Both the position numbers and the translations under genes were made by a program. DNA of 64,000 bases from Solen grandis (Eukaryota > Mollusca > Bivalvia > Adapedonta > Solenidae), in NCBI GenBank assembly GCA_021229015.1, contig CM037792.1, positions 36,763,398 to 36,827,397 of the forward strand. The letters run 5' to 3'. Below the pieces are notes generated by a model. It did no database searches, had not been told where the DNA came from, and saw only the letters and a list, made by a program, of their open reading frames with translations. Positions 9,226 through 19,651 of this stretch are shown one piece after another (position 1 is the stretch's first letter; each line of letters opens with the position of its first letter).

Positions 9226-9360
9226 TAGTAGTATAGGTATTGAGAGTGTATGCTTTTTGGGGGTTTTACACATGATAAGCCAAGCGCGGATTAGCGCGCT
9301 TGGATTTTGAAGTGTGTTAGACCCGCAGTGAGCCAGACACTCTCAATACCTATACTACTA
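9226..9360. repeat. 135-bp fold-back with nested palindrome, probable element terminus
   Basis: Perfect 24-base inverted arms (9226-9249, beginning TAGTAGTATAGGTATTGAGA, and 9337-9360) enclose a second palindrome, CCAAGCGCG (9280-9288) paired with CGCGCTTGG (9295-9303). Partly complementary GGGTTTTACAC and GTGTGTTAGACCC lie between. GC content rises sharply here compared with the flanking AT-rich DNA. The position just beyond the integrase suggests the right end of the Polinton-like element. Confidence 0.8.
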
Positions 9361-10078
9361 GTCTACATTTAGTCTTGGAACGAGCAAGACAGTCGCGATA
9401 CTGTCTTTATATATTGTTTCCACTATAGCCTACGTATATTTATATTTCTAATATATGGTAACTGTTAAGAATTATTCTTTATTACAGATCTATGTACATC
9501 TAACTATGCTATTTTATTGGGAAATATATTACTATCGCGATTGTGAAATGATTAAATTATGCGATTGTCATATATTGTATTTTAATTAAGATGTCTTATT
9601 TGCTATAATTTCTATGTTACAGGTTTTTCGTATCTATTCCGATTCCGTGTGAATAAAACATCTTTATCGACACCCATTGTCTTTCTTATCTGACAACCCC
9701 GGGTTATATATATCTGCTTTCAGCATTAGGCAGACTTCCACCTAGAATAGGTAATAGGTAGACATATATCTTCGTCCTTTTTTTGCTGTATTTTTTCATT
9801 GTTTTTTCACATTCTGTAAGGAAAACATGCTAATACTGAAAGTTCAAAAGCTTTCTAAAATTACTCCATAAATAAAAAATATACAAATTTGAAGGTCTGC
9901 ATAAGTTTTTTTATATATCTGATAGACCATAGGCAGACTTAAGCAAGAAACCAGTATTAGGCAGACGCATATATGTAGGTCATCCAGAAATGAATGAGAG
10001 TTGCTTAATTACGAAAAAACGACAAGTGGAACTCACAAAATCTCTTCATAGTACCTCAATATAATCTCCCGCGGATGC
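9361..10078. other. No gene seen
   Basis: Mixed-composition DNA between the two Polinton-like remnants. A short motif, TTAGGCAGAC or close variants, recurs at about 9727, 9931 and 9957. I see no coding signal. Confidence 0.6.
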
Positions 10079-10745
10079 TATGGTCGACTCCCACCTTTTT
10101 GCAGATCCCGAACTCCCGTTGCTAGGCAACCTTTGTTGATGTCCCTAACGACCGCGTTCACGGCGACATATAGTTCATTCAAATCGTCATATCGGACTCC
10201 TCGTAGTGGTTCTTTAAGTTTTGGAAACAGGTTGTAGTCGGGGGGACTTAAGTCTGGCGAATATGGCGGGTGATTAAGAACTTCCCAGTGGTATCGCTCG
10301 AACACGCCCCTAACAACGCCGGACTTGTGCGCGTGGCGTTATCATGCAAAATTAATGGCGTCACCTGTAAAAGTTCCGGTCGTTTGCGGCGTATCGTTGG
10401 TCGAAGAATTATAGTCAAATACCACTCATAGTACTCTTTATTAACCGTGCTTCCATGTGGAACTGTGTGTGTTGTCAAAACGCCGTAAATATCGTAAGCG
10501 AATATCATTAACCTCTTTCGACAGTTCATACTGCGGCGATATTTCACGGGTCTTGGCGAGTTTGGAGTCTTTGGCGTTTCAATTCTGGCTCAAATGAGCG
10601 GATCCATGTTTCGTCGATAGCAATCACTCTATTCAGCATCATTTCATCTTCCTCTGAATATCTATTCAACAATTCAGTGCAAATTTGAACTGGTTGTGAC
10701 TTTGTGCGTGAGGAACTCCTGGTAGTGCCCCCAGACACCCAATTG
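10079..10745 (-). pseudogene. Mariner-family transposase fragment
   Basis: Three frames together give the central and C-terminal parts of a mariner transposase. The first catalytic Asp is in AIDETWIRSFEPE (about 10620). The second is in LILHDNATRTS (about 10355). The third is in HPPYSPDLSPPDYNLFPKL (about 10265-10215), the D34D arrangement of mariner. At least two frameshifts separate them, and the N-terminal DNA-binding half is missing. It abuts the C-terminal end of the second PolB, so it probably inserted there and removed the end of that gene. Dead copy. Confidence 0.85.
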
Positions 10746-10761
10746 CCCCCCGATGGGGTTC

Positions 10762-13700
10762 TCAAGCGTTGAGGGGCTCATCCATTTCAGCCGTTGTCTC
10801 TTTATGCCCATAGGCAAGCGTGTCCACCCCATTTTCAGCGATCCAGCGCTTGGAGTCAAAGGGGAAAAGTGAAATCTTATTCAGACGCTGCCCGTAGACG
10901 TGATGCTTCTCCGATCGCAGGACGTCCATGTCGTGGTGAAATGTCTTTTTTCCGAAGAGAGCCTCTTTGTACTGCTCAGTCATGCCTGATTTGCTTTTTA
11001 CAGCATTCTTTTTTACGCCTTTGGCCTTCTTGATGTTTTTTTCCACTGACTTCGAGTATGGAGTACATCTTGGGACTCAGACCAACATATTCAGCGATAG
11101 GACATCCCGCACATTCGTCTTTCATTTTACCTAGCACTTTCTTATTCACAGTGCTGTGCAGTGGGTTGTTTTTCGGGTAGTCAGACGTGCCATAAAGATC
11201 CGCATGCTCGGCCATGTCTTTGTAGACATCCTCTGTCTGGATTTCTAACAACAGACTGTCTGTATCGGTGTAGAGCAGTTGACAGCTTTCGCCATACTGA
11301 CTCTTCATCTTGTTGTAGTAGAACTCGTACATCTGGCGTGCGTTCAGTATGACAAACCGTATGCAACCGTATGCTTACAATCAGCTATGAAACTATCTCA
11401 GTGTCATAAACCAAGATGTTGACGTAAACCCATGTATAGCATAAGGAGCACGTGAACAGCATGCTATATGGTCCTTAGACAACCCAATAGATGAATGTAA
11501 GCGATCGGTTGCATACGGTTTGTCATACTGAACGCACGCCAGGTTCTTACTCAGGTCCAGAATGCTCATTCCTATATATACTGGACGGTTAAACACTAGT
11601 CGGCTTTTGTGGACTTGGATTGCTGCCAGATTAACGTCGAATTTGTTTGTTCAGGCAAAGGCTGGGCTGGCAATGAGTCGTCGGAGCTTGCCCTCCTCAT
11701 GTGCTCGGACAAGTTTGACACTGACCCTCTTTCGAAGGTTTTCCATCGTTTTCCCAAAGACGCTCTTGTTCATGAATTTGTACAGGTCCTTCTCAAAGTC
11801 GCTGTTGGCCTTCTTCCGGAGCTCAAAGTTCATCCTGATGTAGGGCTCCACCCAGGGGTGCTGCTCAAATCTGAGGGCATCTGAATCTTTTTCCGGCGAA
11901 GACCTAGAGACAGGTTGAGCTGCAGATTCCGGTAGTGTAGCACATAGCGGTCCTTGTTGCAGAGGTTCGGAACCAGCTTCTCAACCACGGTAGCGCCACC
12001 CCTAACGCTGATGAGGCTGTGCTGGTATTCGGACATCCACTGTTTTTGGACTACCATGTGCTCTGGTGCCAGAGGATATGCGTTGTGTGCATTGTGCAGC
12101 TCTTGTGTGTACTACGGGTCCACCTCTAGGATGAAGCCCTTTGGGTCATCGGCTGGGTGATCTGCAATGGTTCACCCAACGAAAACCAACTGTCGGTAGG
12201 GCCTGAGACAAGTCCCACCCACAGAGGCTGTTTGCATCTAGGCTTTTTCTGGGTTGTATCCCTCGACCAGAGGATTGTTTTTTTTTTGTTTTTTTTTTTG
12301 GCATAGCGCTTTGAGACCATGGAGATACCTCCCCGCACCCCCTTCTCGATGAGCAGGTGTTGGTCATATTCTGTGAGCAGCTCAAGCTCCACTCCTGTCT
12401 TCTTGAGAAGGGCGTCACATGAAAGCCCGGGGCTTGTGTAATAGTGTGCGGGGTCTAAGCCATACTGCCTTAGGCAGGTCTTCGAATGTTTCAAAGACAT
12501 CTGCCAGTAGGAGGGCATCTGTGCGGTTGTAGAGGTCATGATAGTTCCCGAGGTTGTGACACCTGAAGGCCGAACAGACTTTCTGGGCGTGGATATAGTC
12601 CTCCTCGCAAATGTTTTCATTGGAGAGCTTGCTATAGAATGCCTCCTTTGGTGGGAGCCTGGTCTCAAGCGCTCCCAAGAGACCATGTACTCGTATGGGT
12701 ATACGCCCTTGCGCACCAAGAGCTCGTGTTCTGGCTCATAGCGGGCAGTAACTAAAAAAACATCTGGCTTGTTGGCAGCTACCAGCCTGTCGAGCGATGC
12801 CAGCAGGAACTGGGCGCTGTCGATGAAGCACAGCTGGTCATAGCCGAATGAGATGTATTTCTCTGTGTTGTTGGGGATGCAGCTTACCTTGCCCTCGACC
12901 TTTGAGATGGCCTGCATAAGCAGGTGGGAGTCGTAACCTCGCAGGTTGTGGAAGACCACTGGTATAGTGGTTGTCTTTGAGTTAAGTCGCAGCTTTAGGT
13001 TACAGGCATTATGGGCTGCTCCTCTGTATTGCCCTGTGATGTGGCAGTGGTCAGGGGACTGAGTCTCCCTCAAGTGGCTTTTCACATACATGGCAGGTAG
13101 TAGCAGCATTGTAGGCTTGCCAGTCCTCCCGTGTCATCCTCATGACCTTTGAGTAAGACAACACTTGCTTGATTTTGCGCTCCTCTTCCTGAAGGGCCTT
13201 TAAGAAATGTTCTTCCGCATTGGGGCCCTGGTATTCAACTGGCGGCTCTGTATGGCCATCATACCGCACCACAATGTAGCAGTAAGTGCACACCTCGTGT
13301 TGTTGCGTTTTTTGAGTGTTGCTCTTTGTGGGGTTGAGCTCTGGGCCCTCAACCCTGATGGTGAGCGCCTCAAAATCAGCGTAGATGACATAAGGGGCCG
13401 CGAGCTGCTTGTCATGATTCTGGAAGGTAAGCTTATTTTAACCCTCTTCAGGCATCTCCAGACTGATGGCTGTTTGACCGATTCCCTGGCACTCTGGCTT
13501 GTGAGCTTCTAATAAGTCTTCCCTAGAATAGCCATGTAGACAGCGCTCGCAGAAATATTTACGTTCTTTGTGCCTAGTCTGATCATGTAGGAGGCGATTT
13601 AGGTCCTTGATCCAGGTGTAATGGAATTTGCCAGCCTTCTCGATGAAGAGCAGGTTGATTTTCGTTAACTCCTGCGGCTGGCTGCTGAGGTGGTGTACAA

Positions 13701-14367
13701 TGACACACTTCTCCCACCCAAAGATGTTTATCGCCAGGTTGTTCAGTTTCTCCACTTTCTGAGCCTGTGAGATTGGTGTAGGAGCATCAATCCCTGTGAA
13801 AACCAGGTCGCCGTAGGTGGGGTATTTTGTAGGTCTGTTCACAGCTGGAAACAGGACAGAACGCAGCGCCCAACGGAGGCAGTGGTCATCCCTGTTTTAC
13901 ACATTGACAATGGCTTTCTTAGACCTTACCGTTGCTGGTAGTGGGATATACGACCCTTCTCTCAATGGTTAATATCAGGCAATGTCTAGCCAAAGGTCCT
14001 GTACATGATCTACAGCCTAGCCAGACCCTCTCTGGGTCAACTTCTCTAGCGTTTCATGGATCCTTGGGAAAGCCCGATTGAGGGCCACCTTGATTTCACT
14101 CTTCTGCAGAATAACCTCCTGCTTGTGGCGCAGCACTGGGTCAGTGTACTCTTCACTGCTGTCTGAGTTGTCCTTCCGAAGCTGAACCTTGAGTGCGAGT
14201 TGGAATTTTACACAATTCAGAGCCCTGATCTCTTCTACTAACTTGTCACGGATAATGGGTTCCACTTTCTGAAGAAAAGCTATGGGTTCTACATGTCTTT
14301 TGGAAACATCCATCTGCCATCCTCGGAGAAAGTTCCTGATAACCCAGCGGGTTTTGGTTATAAGCAA
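10762..14367 (-). pseudogene. Second Polinton PolB, GC-richer and broken
   Basis: A protein-primed family B polymerase in many pieces. From the 5' end: N-terminal region (14367-14017, ending TQRGSG); 13842-13438 with YTWIKDLNRLLHDQ and a C2H2 module (FCERCLHGY, AHKPEC); a Cys/His module about 13105-13000 (CHVCEKPL, DHCHITGQYRGAAHNAC); exonuclease II-like VVFHNLRGYDSHLL (about 12955); exonuclease III-like YNRTDALLLADVF (about 12525); DANSLCGWDLSQALP (about 12220), where Cys replaces the usual Tyr; motif B FMNKSVFGKTMENL (about 11765); and intact motif C LLYTDTDSLLLE (about 11270). The C-terminus ends near 10795 (RWIAENGVDTLAYGH), where mariner sequence begins. There is no intein at motif C. 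Codon use is GC-rich, unlike the first copy. Confidence 0.85.
11333..11542. mobile_element. 210-bp fold-back (MITE-like) insert in the second PolB
   Basis: Perfect 37-base inverted repeats (11333-11369 and 11506-11542, beginning CTGGCGTGCGTTCAGTATGA) flank a non-coding centre. The insert interrupts the PolB frame between SILDLSKNLA on one side and MYEFYYNKMK on the other, residues that are adjacent in the first PolB copy (ILDYSKLLMYQFYYD). No clear target-site duplication is visible. Confidence 0.8.
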
Positions 14368-14610
14368 AAAAACATCTTCGTATTCTGGAGAGAAAATGCA
14401 TACCTATTGCTAGCCATTTAAGTTAAACTTTACCAGACATAGGTTGTGTTTCTAAATGCCATCAGTTTAACTATTTTCACATAACTTTTAAGTATTATTT
14501 TTTATTATGATATTAGTTACACGCAATTAGATATATAGTATACCTAACTACTCGGTACCATGGACTGCTGTGGCCGATCTTGAATTAAAGACTAGTGTAA
14601 AATACACCTG
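14368..14610. other. AT-rich spacer upstream of both remnants' genes
   Basis: Lies between the 5' end of the second PolB (-) and the zinc-ribbon ORF (+). It probably corresponds to a divergent promoter region. No coding signal. Confidence 0.5.
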
Positions 14611-14790
14611 ATGACTTTTCGCAAAGGTGGCGGTACGCTGCCCTGTAAGGTCTGTGGAGTGGGCGTCAAGAACGCCATCGGGTTGTGCATACCCTGCGGG
14701 TTTAGAAAGGTAAACCGCAAGATTCGCATGCGACGACAGAGAGCTCTCAACAGAGAATTCAAACGCCTGGCGGCTATCGATATTTGTTAA
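14611..14790 (+). CDS. 59-residue basic zinc-ribbon protein
   Basis: An intact ORF from ATG to TAA. Residues 12-29 hold two CxxC knuckles (CKVC and CIPC, separated by ten residues: GVGVKNAIGL). The C-terminal half is strongly basic (RKVNRKIRMRRQRALNREFK). The composition matches the GC-rich PolB remnant next to it, and it is divergent from that gene, so I take it as a gene of the second Polinton-like element. It may be a small nucleic-acid-binding or transcription-related zinc ribbon. No catalytic motif. It is the only unbroken frame of this remnant, which may be chance given its length. Confidence 0.5.
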   Translation: MTFRKGGGTLPCKVCGVGVKNAIGLCIPCGFRKVNRKIRMRRQRALNREFKRLAAIDIC

Positions 14791-14885
14791 AAATGTTTCG
14801 TTCCTATTAGATAAGTGTGTCACATTAGCTATACTGGCCCCTATTAGAGAAGTGTGTCACAAAGCTATACTGACCTAGCGCTGCG

Positions 14886-15135
14886 ATGGTTAAACACCAC
14901 GAGGCGGCAAAAGAGTTGAGAGATGAGTTTGAGAGTAACTGGAGAGAGGCCTTCATATCCGAGGTCAAGGGTGGCTCTGCAAGAGCTACATGAGAGGCTT
15001 GATGACATCATCCGAGCCCGCCAGCGAGGTGTGATTCTTGATGACCCTATTCCGGACGGCCTGCCTGAGCCTATAACTCATTGCCGTCCTACACCGGTGA
15101 AGCTAACCAGTAAGGCCCCCCTCGCCCCCCGGTGA
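14886..15135 (+). pseudogene. Frameshifted ORF of the second Polinton-like remnant, function unknown
   Basis: The first frame, ATG at 14886 to TGA at 14991, reads MVKHHEAAKELRDEFESNW. The +1 frame continues with VALQELHERLDDIIRARQRG and DDPIPDGLPEPI to a stop at 15133-15135. The two together give a charged helical protein of about 80 residues. I do not recognise the family. It has the same GC-rich composition and orientation as the zinc-ribbon ORF. Confidence 0.4.
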
Positions 15136-16443
15136 ATCCCCAGCTTCTGTGTGAAATTCAAAAGCTACTACAATGTTGAGTGTCATGTAAATTCATTTAA
15201 TATTGACAAGTTTAAGAAAGGTTAAATTCTCAGTCTTCCTTGTACTAAGTCTGTAGTGATTACTGTTTAGGTTATGCTGCTTTCGTTACATGGCTTCCTC
15301 GACACATCTCTCTCTACCTACCCAATGAAGAAAACTGCAAGAAAAAAATATTTCGAGGATCTCCTTGTCATAAAACATCACCACTGGCAGAACCGAGCAA
15401 ACTTATTAATTCAATGAGACTCTTTTTGGCATCCATCTTTAAAGATATATTTAAGTTAATGCAGGCAAAAACTTGAGAAAAGTTGTTGTTTTTATCATAA
15501 TGGTGCTTTTATTTTTCAGTCTTTTTGTTACTGGAATTTATGTCAAAGTGATCAGCTTTAATCAATAATCTTATTTATTTATTTTGTGCATCCATACATA
15601 TTAAACATATTTCATGCAAAATATGATTTTCAAGGTTTCTAATGGCGTATGAGCAGAAATAACAAAATACTAAGAAACTGAAAATTCTGCTTCTATGTCA
15701 TTCATATAAAAATCTGAATTTACCATTAAAGATGGTCGCCAAGAGTAGAGAAATTCATTAATGTGGGAACTATGTTTAAGAAAATAATATGGTCAGACCT
15801 CTAATAAATCAATCATTAACACTGCTCTCTTTATCACAGAAACATATGAAAGAAGGAGAAAAAACAAGGTCTAGATATTTTCGCCTCTGATTGTGCTATT
15901 AAATTTTCGTCCTGCTAATAAGGATAATAGGCACGACGGTTGTGCCGATACACCGTCGTGCCGATAAGGTTTCTTATCCGCACGACCGTCGTGTCTATAG
16001 CCTCGGCCGGAAGGTGCGACTATTTTCCATTGATGACAAGATGACTGTGGCCATAGTCCTAAATGTTTCACACCACCAAATCTCTATGCACTAGGTAGCT
16101 TGTTTATTCGCGTTATAAGTCCATTTACTCTAGTAAAAAGGGGGAAAAGTTATTGCATGTTGCAATAAAGAGTATTTTATTATCTGTTTTATTATCTTCT
16201 TTTGATTATATACATTAAAAATCTAAAAATATAACGATGTAAAGTGTACCGGCATTGCATACAGTGGCAACTACGAAAACTTGCCAGCCTTATAATAACC
16301 GATGTATGGCCACAGAAAATTAACATTAAATATGTACTGAATAGCTTCAATAATCGCAAATGGATACAATAGATTGACCCATGATAAATGAATTTTACAA
16401 AAATAAAAGAGTTTGATTAACCTACAATTGATCTCTCTTTGAC
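15136..16443. other. No gene seen; one GC-rich hairpin
   Basis: AT-rich and non-coding. At 15930-15962 an 11-base inverted repeat (GGCACGACGGT with ACCGTCGTGCC) forms a hairpin. A related GCACGACCGTCGTG lies at about 15982, so this may be a MITE relic. Confidence 0.55.
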
Positions 16444-16965
16444 AGGTGGACTAAGGCCATAGCAAATTGGCATTTAAAATACACCCAACATCTTTTTCAT
16501 GGATAGACTATGGCCACAGCAAATTGTTCTTAAAATACACAAAAGATCTTTTTGATTGGTGGACTATGGCCACAGCAAATTGGCCTTTAAAATACACTCA
16601 AGATCTTTTTCATGGTTGGACTATGGCCTCTACAAATTGGCCTTAAAAATACACCCAAGATCTTTTTGACTAGTCGACTATGGCCACAGCAAATTGGCCC
16701 TTTAAATACACCCAAGATCTTTTTGACGGATGGACTATGGCCACAGCAAATTGGCCTTTAAAATACACTCAACATCGTTTTAATTGGTGGACTATGGTCA
16801 CAACAAATTGGCCTTTAAAATACGCCCAAGATCATTTTGACTACTCGACTATGGCCACAGCAAATTGGCCTTTAAAATACACCAAAGATCTTTTTGACGG
16901 ATGAATATGGTTACAGCAAATTGTACTTAAAACACACTCAACATATTTTTTATGGGTGGGCTATG
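16444..16965. repeat. 57-bp tandem repeat array, about nine copies
   Basis: Units begin GGACTATGGCCACAGCAAAT, run through AAAATACACCCAAGATC and end TTTTTGAC. Copies vary from about 51 to 60 bases. Where four units keep a 57-base period (16680-16904) the array reads as a 19-residue repeat, but it has no start context and outer copies break the frame. Non-coding satellite. Confidence 0.85.
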
Positions 16966-18127
16966 GACTGCAACACCACGGACCTATATACCAGTCCGTG
17001 GCAACACATAACATTTTTGAATCACATTTGCTAATGCTTACTTGAACTTAGGCTACTTTAGATAAGGTCTTAAGTTTGGCTCCTGACATTATACAAGAGA
17101 TTGAAACAAAACAGTCTGATAATAAACATTAAAATATATACTGACAATGACTATACTTATTCATATTACATCTAGTTATTGTTTGCTGAAATTTCAATCT
17201 GTTATTTAATTTTTTTGTGCCGATTTCTAACGCCTCTTTCACGGAGAACTTACGTAAAAAAATAAACAATGATTTTACATTACAAATAATTACTATACAA
17301 TGGTGGTACCAAAGTATTTGCTGGAGGTATACATGGCAAACTGATAATTTGTCCCGATTTCCAACGCCTCATCACGGAGTTACGGGTGAAACAAGCTATG
17401 CCATCTTGTAAGGGAAATAAGTCTAGATGACGTGTAAATTTAGTGGTACTTGACATGAACTAGGTCGCTTGGAATATGGAAAAGAGTGTTTCCCGGAAGG
17501 GGTGTTAACCGGAATGGGTGAGTGACAAACCTACTATTCAATAACTAAACATGTCATCAGCTAATATTGATATATATAACTATCCTGGAGATCAGAGGAT
17601 GACCGTGTCAAGACCATTGAATTGTGGGTATTGTTTATGATTACAATATTGGCACTGCGAGCAAAATTCGTACTGAGAATTTTTGGATAATCCCCACTCG
17701 TGACTTGGTCGGCCATACTGAATTTTATTACTCGATACTACATTAAATATCGCTGCTACGGCGCGGTTCCACATGCATGATTACATTCTTTATTATATAA
17801 TTAATACGCTATTCATGAGTATATTTTGCGCATCTATAGTAATTAAACCCATGGTTATTGATTAGCTTAATCTACTTTAGTTTTTCTACTTTCGTTTTCC
17901 ATTTGTGTTGTACTGTACTGTATAGGGCCGCTGTATAGTGTGTGGTATCCAGTCAAATCGAAACCTAACCAACTCATAACCTGTTTTTAATGGTCAATTC
18001 GTAACCTTTCAAATTATTGATCTCCTTACTTAGCCAGTGTTCTATTAAGAAGATGTGAACTGGTATCATATGTGAAATTATTAATTGCAATTAATGCTTA
18101 TAATAAGTGCAAGGATGATTGGTAAGT
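16966..18127. other. No gene seen
   Basis: A short hairpin, CCACGGAC paired with GTCCGTGG, lies at about 16976-17001, just after the tandem array. A near-duplicate phrase (GATTTCTAACGCCTC at 17221, GATTTCCAACGCCTC at 17355) suggests an old local duplication. No gene recognised. Confidence 0.5.
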
Positions 18128-18337
18128 CTAACTGGTAAGCCTCTTGTTCTTAAATATAGGCACAATTCTTGCTGATATTAGGTCATCAGGCACTATACCT
18201 TGTATAAGAGACAAATTAATAACATGAGTTAAAGGGCATGCTATAATGGATGTGGATGCACTGTCTTCAGCAAAGTGAGATGGGATACCATCCAGACCAG
18301 TAGATTTGTTAGCACTTAAATGATTCAAGTATTTAAG
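18128..18337 (-). pseudogene. Non-LTR retrotransposon reverse transcriptase fragment
   Basis: About 66 codons read NHLSANKSTGLDGIPSHF, then INLSLIQGIVPDDLISARIV and PIFKN. This is the conserved stretch before reverse transcriptase motif A in LINE elements (the K-x-x-G-x-D-G-I-P segment). Nothing upstream or downstream extends it, so it is a short isolated scrap. Confidence 0.75.
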
Positions 18338-19651
18338 TACAGTTTTAAGAAACTAAAGAAAATGAGCACCACTTTGATGTTATTGATTAGATTTGGATTG
18401 ATGATATGAATAATAAAGGTGTGAGAAAGTGCGGTCTAAGAGTAAAAAAAGATGATAATGTTTAAGGTGATTAACAATGCAATTAAAACTTTGAAAGATT
18501 GATGTGATTATACATGTGCACATGTATTAAATGAGAAAAAAACAACAAAAAAACAATTTAATAACTATTAAATGTGTTGTTTATTAACACGAGTTCTCAA
18601 AACATGTTTTCACAAATATTTTTTTTTTATTTCATTTTGTTTTGATGTCCTTTGGGTAGAAATTATTGTATAGAAATTGATCCATATTTATGATAATTAT
18701 CTTCTTTGTTTGATTTATTTAGTTATTTAATGACATTGTCAACATACAAAATTGTGAAAAAGTACTGAAAATATACCTATCTAAGAAATGATAATTTACA
18801 TATTTTGTAAGTGTAATGTAATCTTCCAATAATTTAGAAATCAAAATATATAATAATATGCCAATAAACTCTGAATAAAATGTAAATGTTTATTAAATTT
18901 TTTTTTTTAAAAAAATTAGTGCATTCTATTACATAATTATGGACTGGGTATCATTAAGCGTTTCGGATGAATGACTCCACTATACACAGTAGCTGTTAAT
19001 TGACATGTGCTGTTAAGTGTGCCCAATAAGCACATCGTCGTAGCAATTATTTAATGAATATACTTACCAGCTTTAAATATACACTTAACACACTTAACAC
19101 TTTAATCTGTTTATTCAGCATTAAACATATTACACACGTTCATAGCCAACACACATTTACACTTTTTTTTACATTACAAAACATATTTTTTTGGCATAAA
19201 ATTGTACAATACACATTTATAGCCAATACATTATACTTTTTGCAATAAGGTGAGATAGTCAAAATTTTGTAAAAGTAAAACCTTACTGAAGATACTAGTG
19301 ATATGATATTACTAATAAATTATTATTATTATTAATTATTACTAGTGAAAAATTGGTTTCGTTCCTATTACATTCATAGTACATTTTATTCATTTTCTGT
19401 CTTCTCTTGCAATTCCATCTTTTTCTATTGGTAGGTCATGCGAAGATATTCTAAATATTGCATATGTAATTTAAATTATACCAAGTCATGGTTAAATCAT
19501 ATTTCAATTATAAACATAAAGACATAAAGAAATGGAAATTTGAGTTTTGTTTGTCTATTCAGTTGTTATTTAAATCTCGTAATTATGTATTTGTGTTGTT
19601 TTACTTTTTATTATATTTTAATAAATATACAGTAAATTCTTGTTATTTTCT
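18338..19651. other. No gene seen; very AT-rich
   Basis: Poly-T and poly-A runs and short ATT repeats (about 19318-19340). The phrase CACTTAACAC recurs around 19080-19100, and near-identical phrases with ATAGCCAA and ACACATTTA recur at 19142-19160 and 19208-19226. No coding signal. Confidence 0.5.

Noticed and set aside
11161..12160. Plus-strand open frames across the second PolB
   Set aside because: Shadows of the GC-rich minus-strand polymerase coding sequence.
16680..16904. Open frame with a 19-residue repeat
   Set aside because: Part of a non-coding tandem array whose outer units break the frame.
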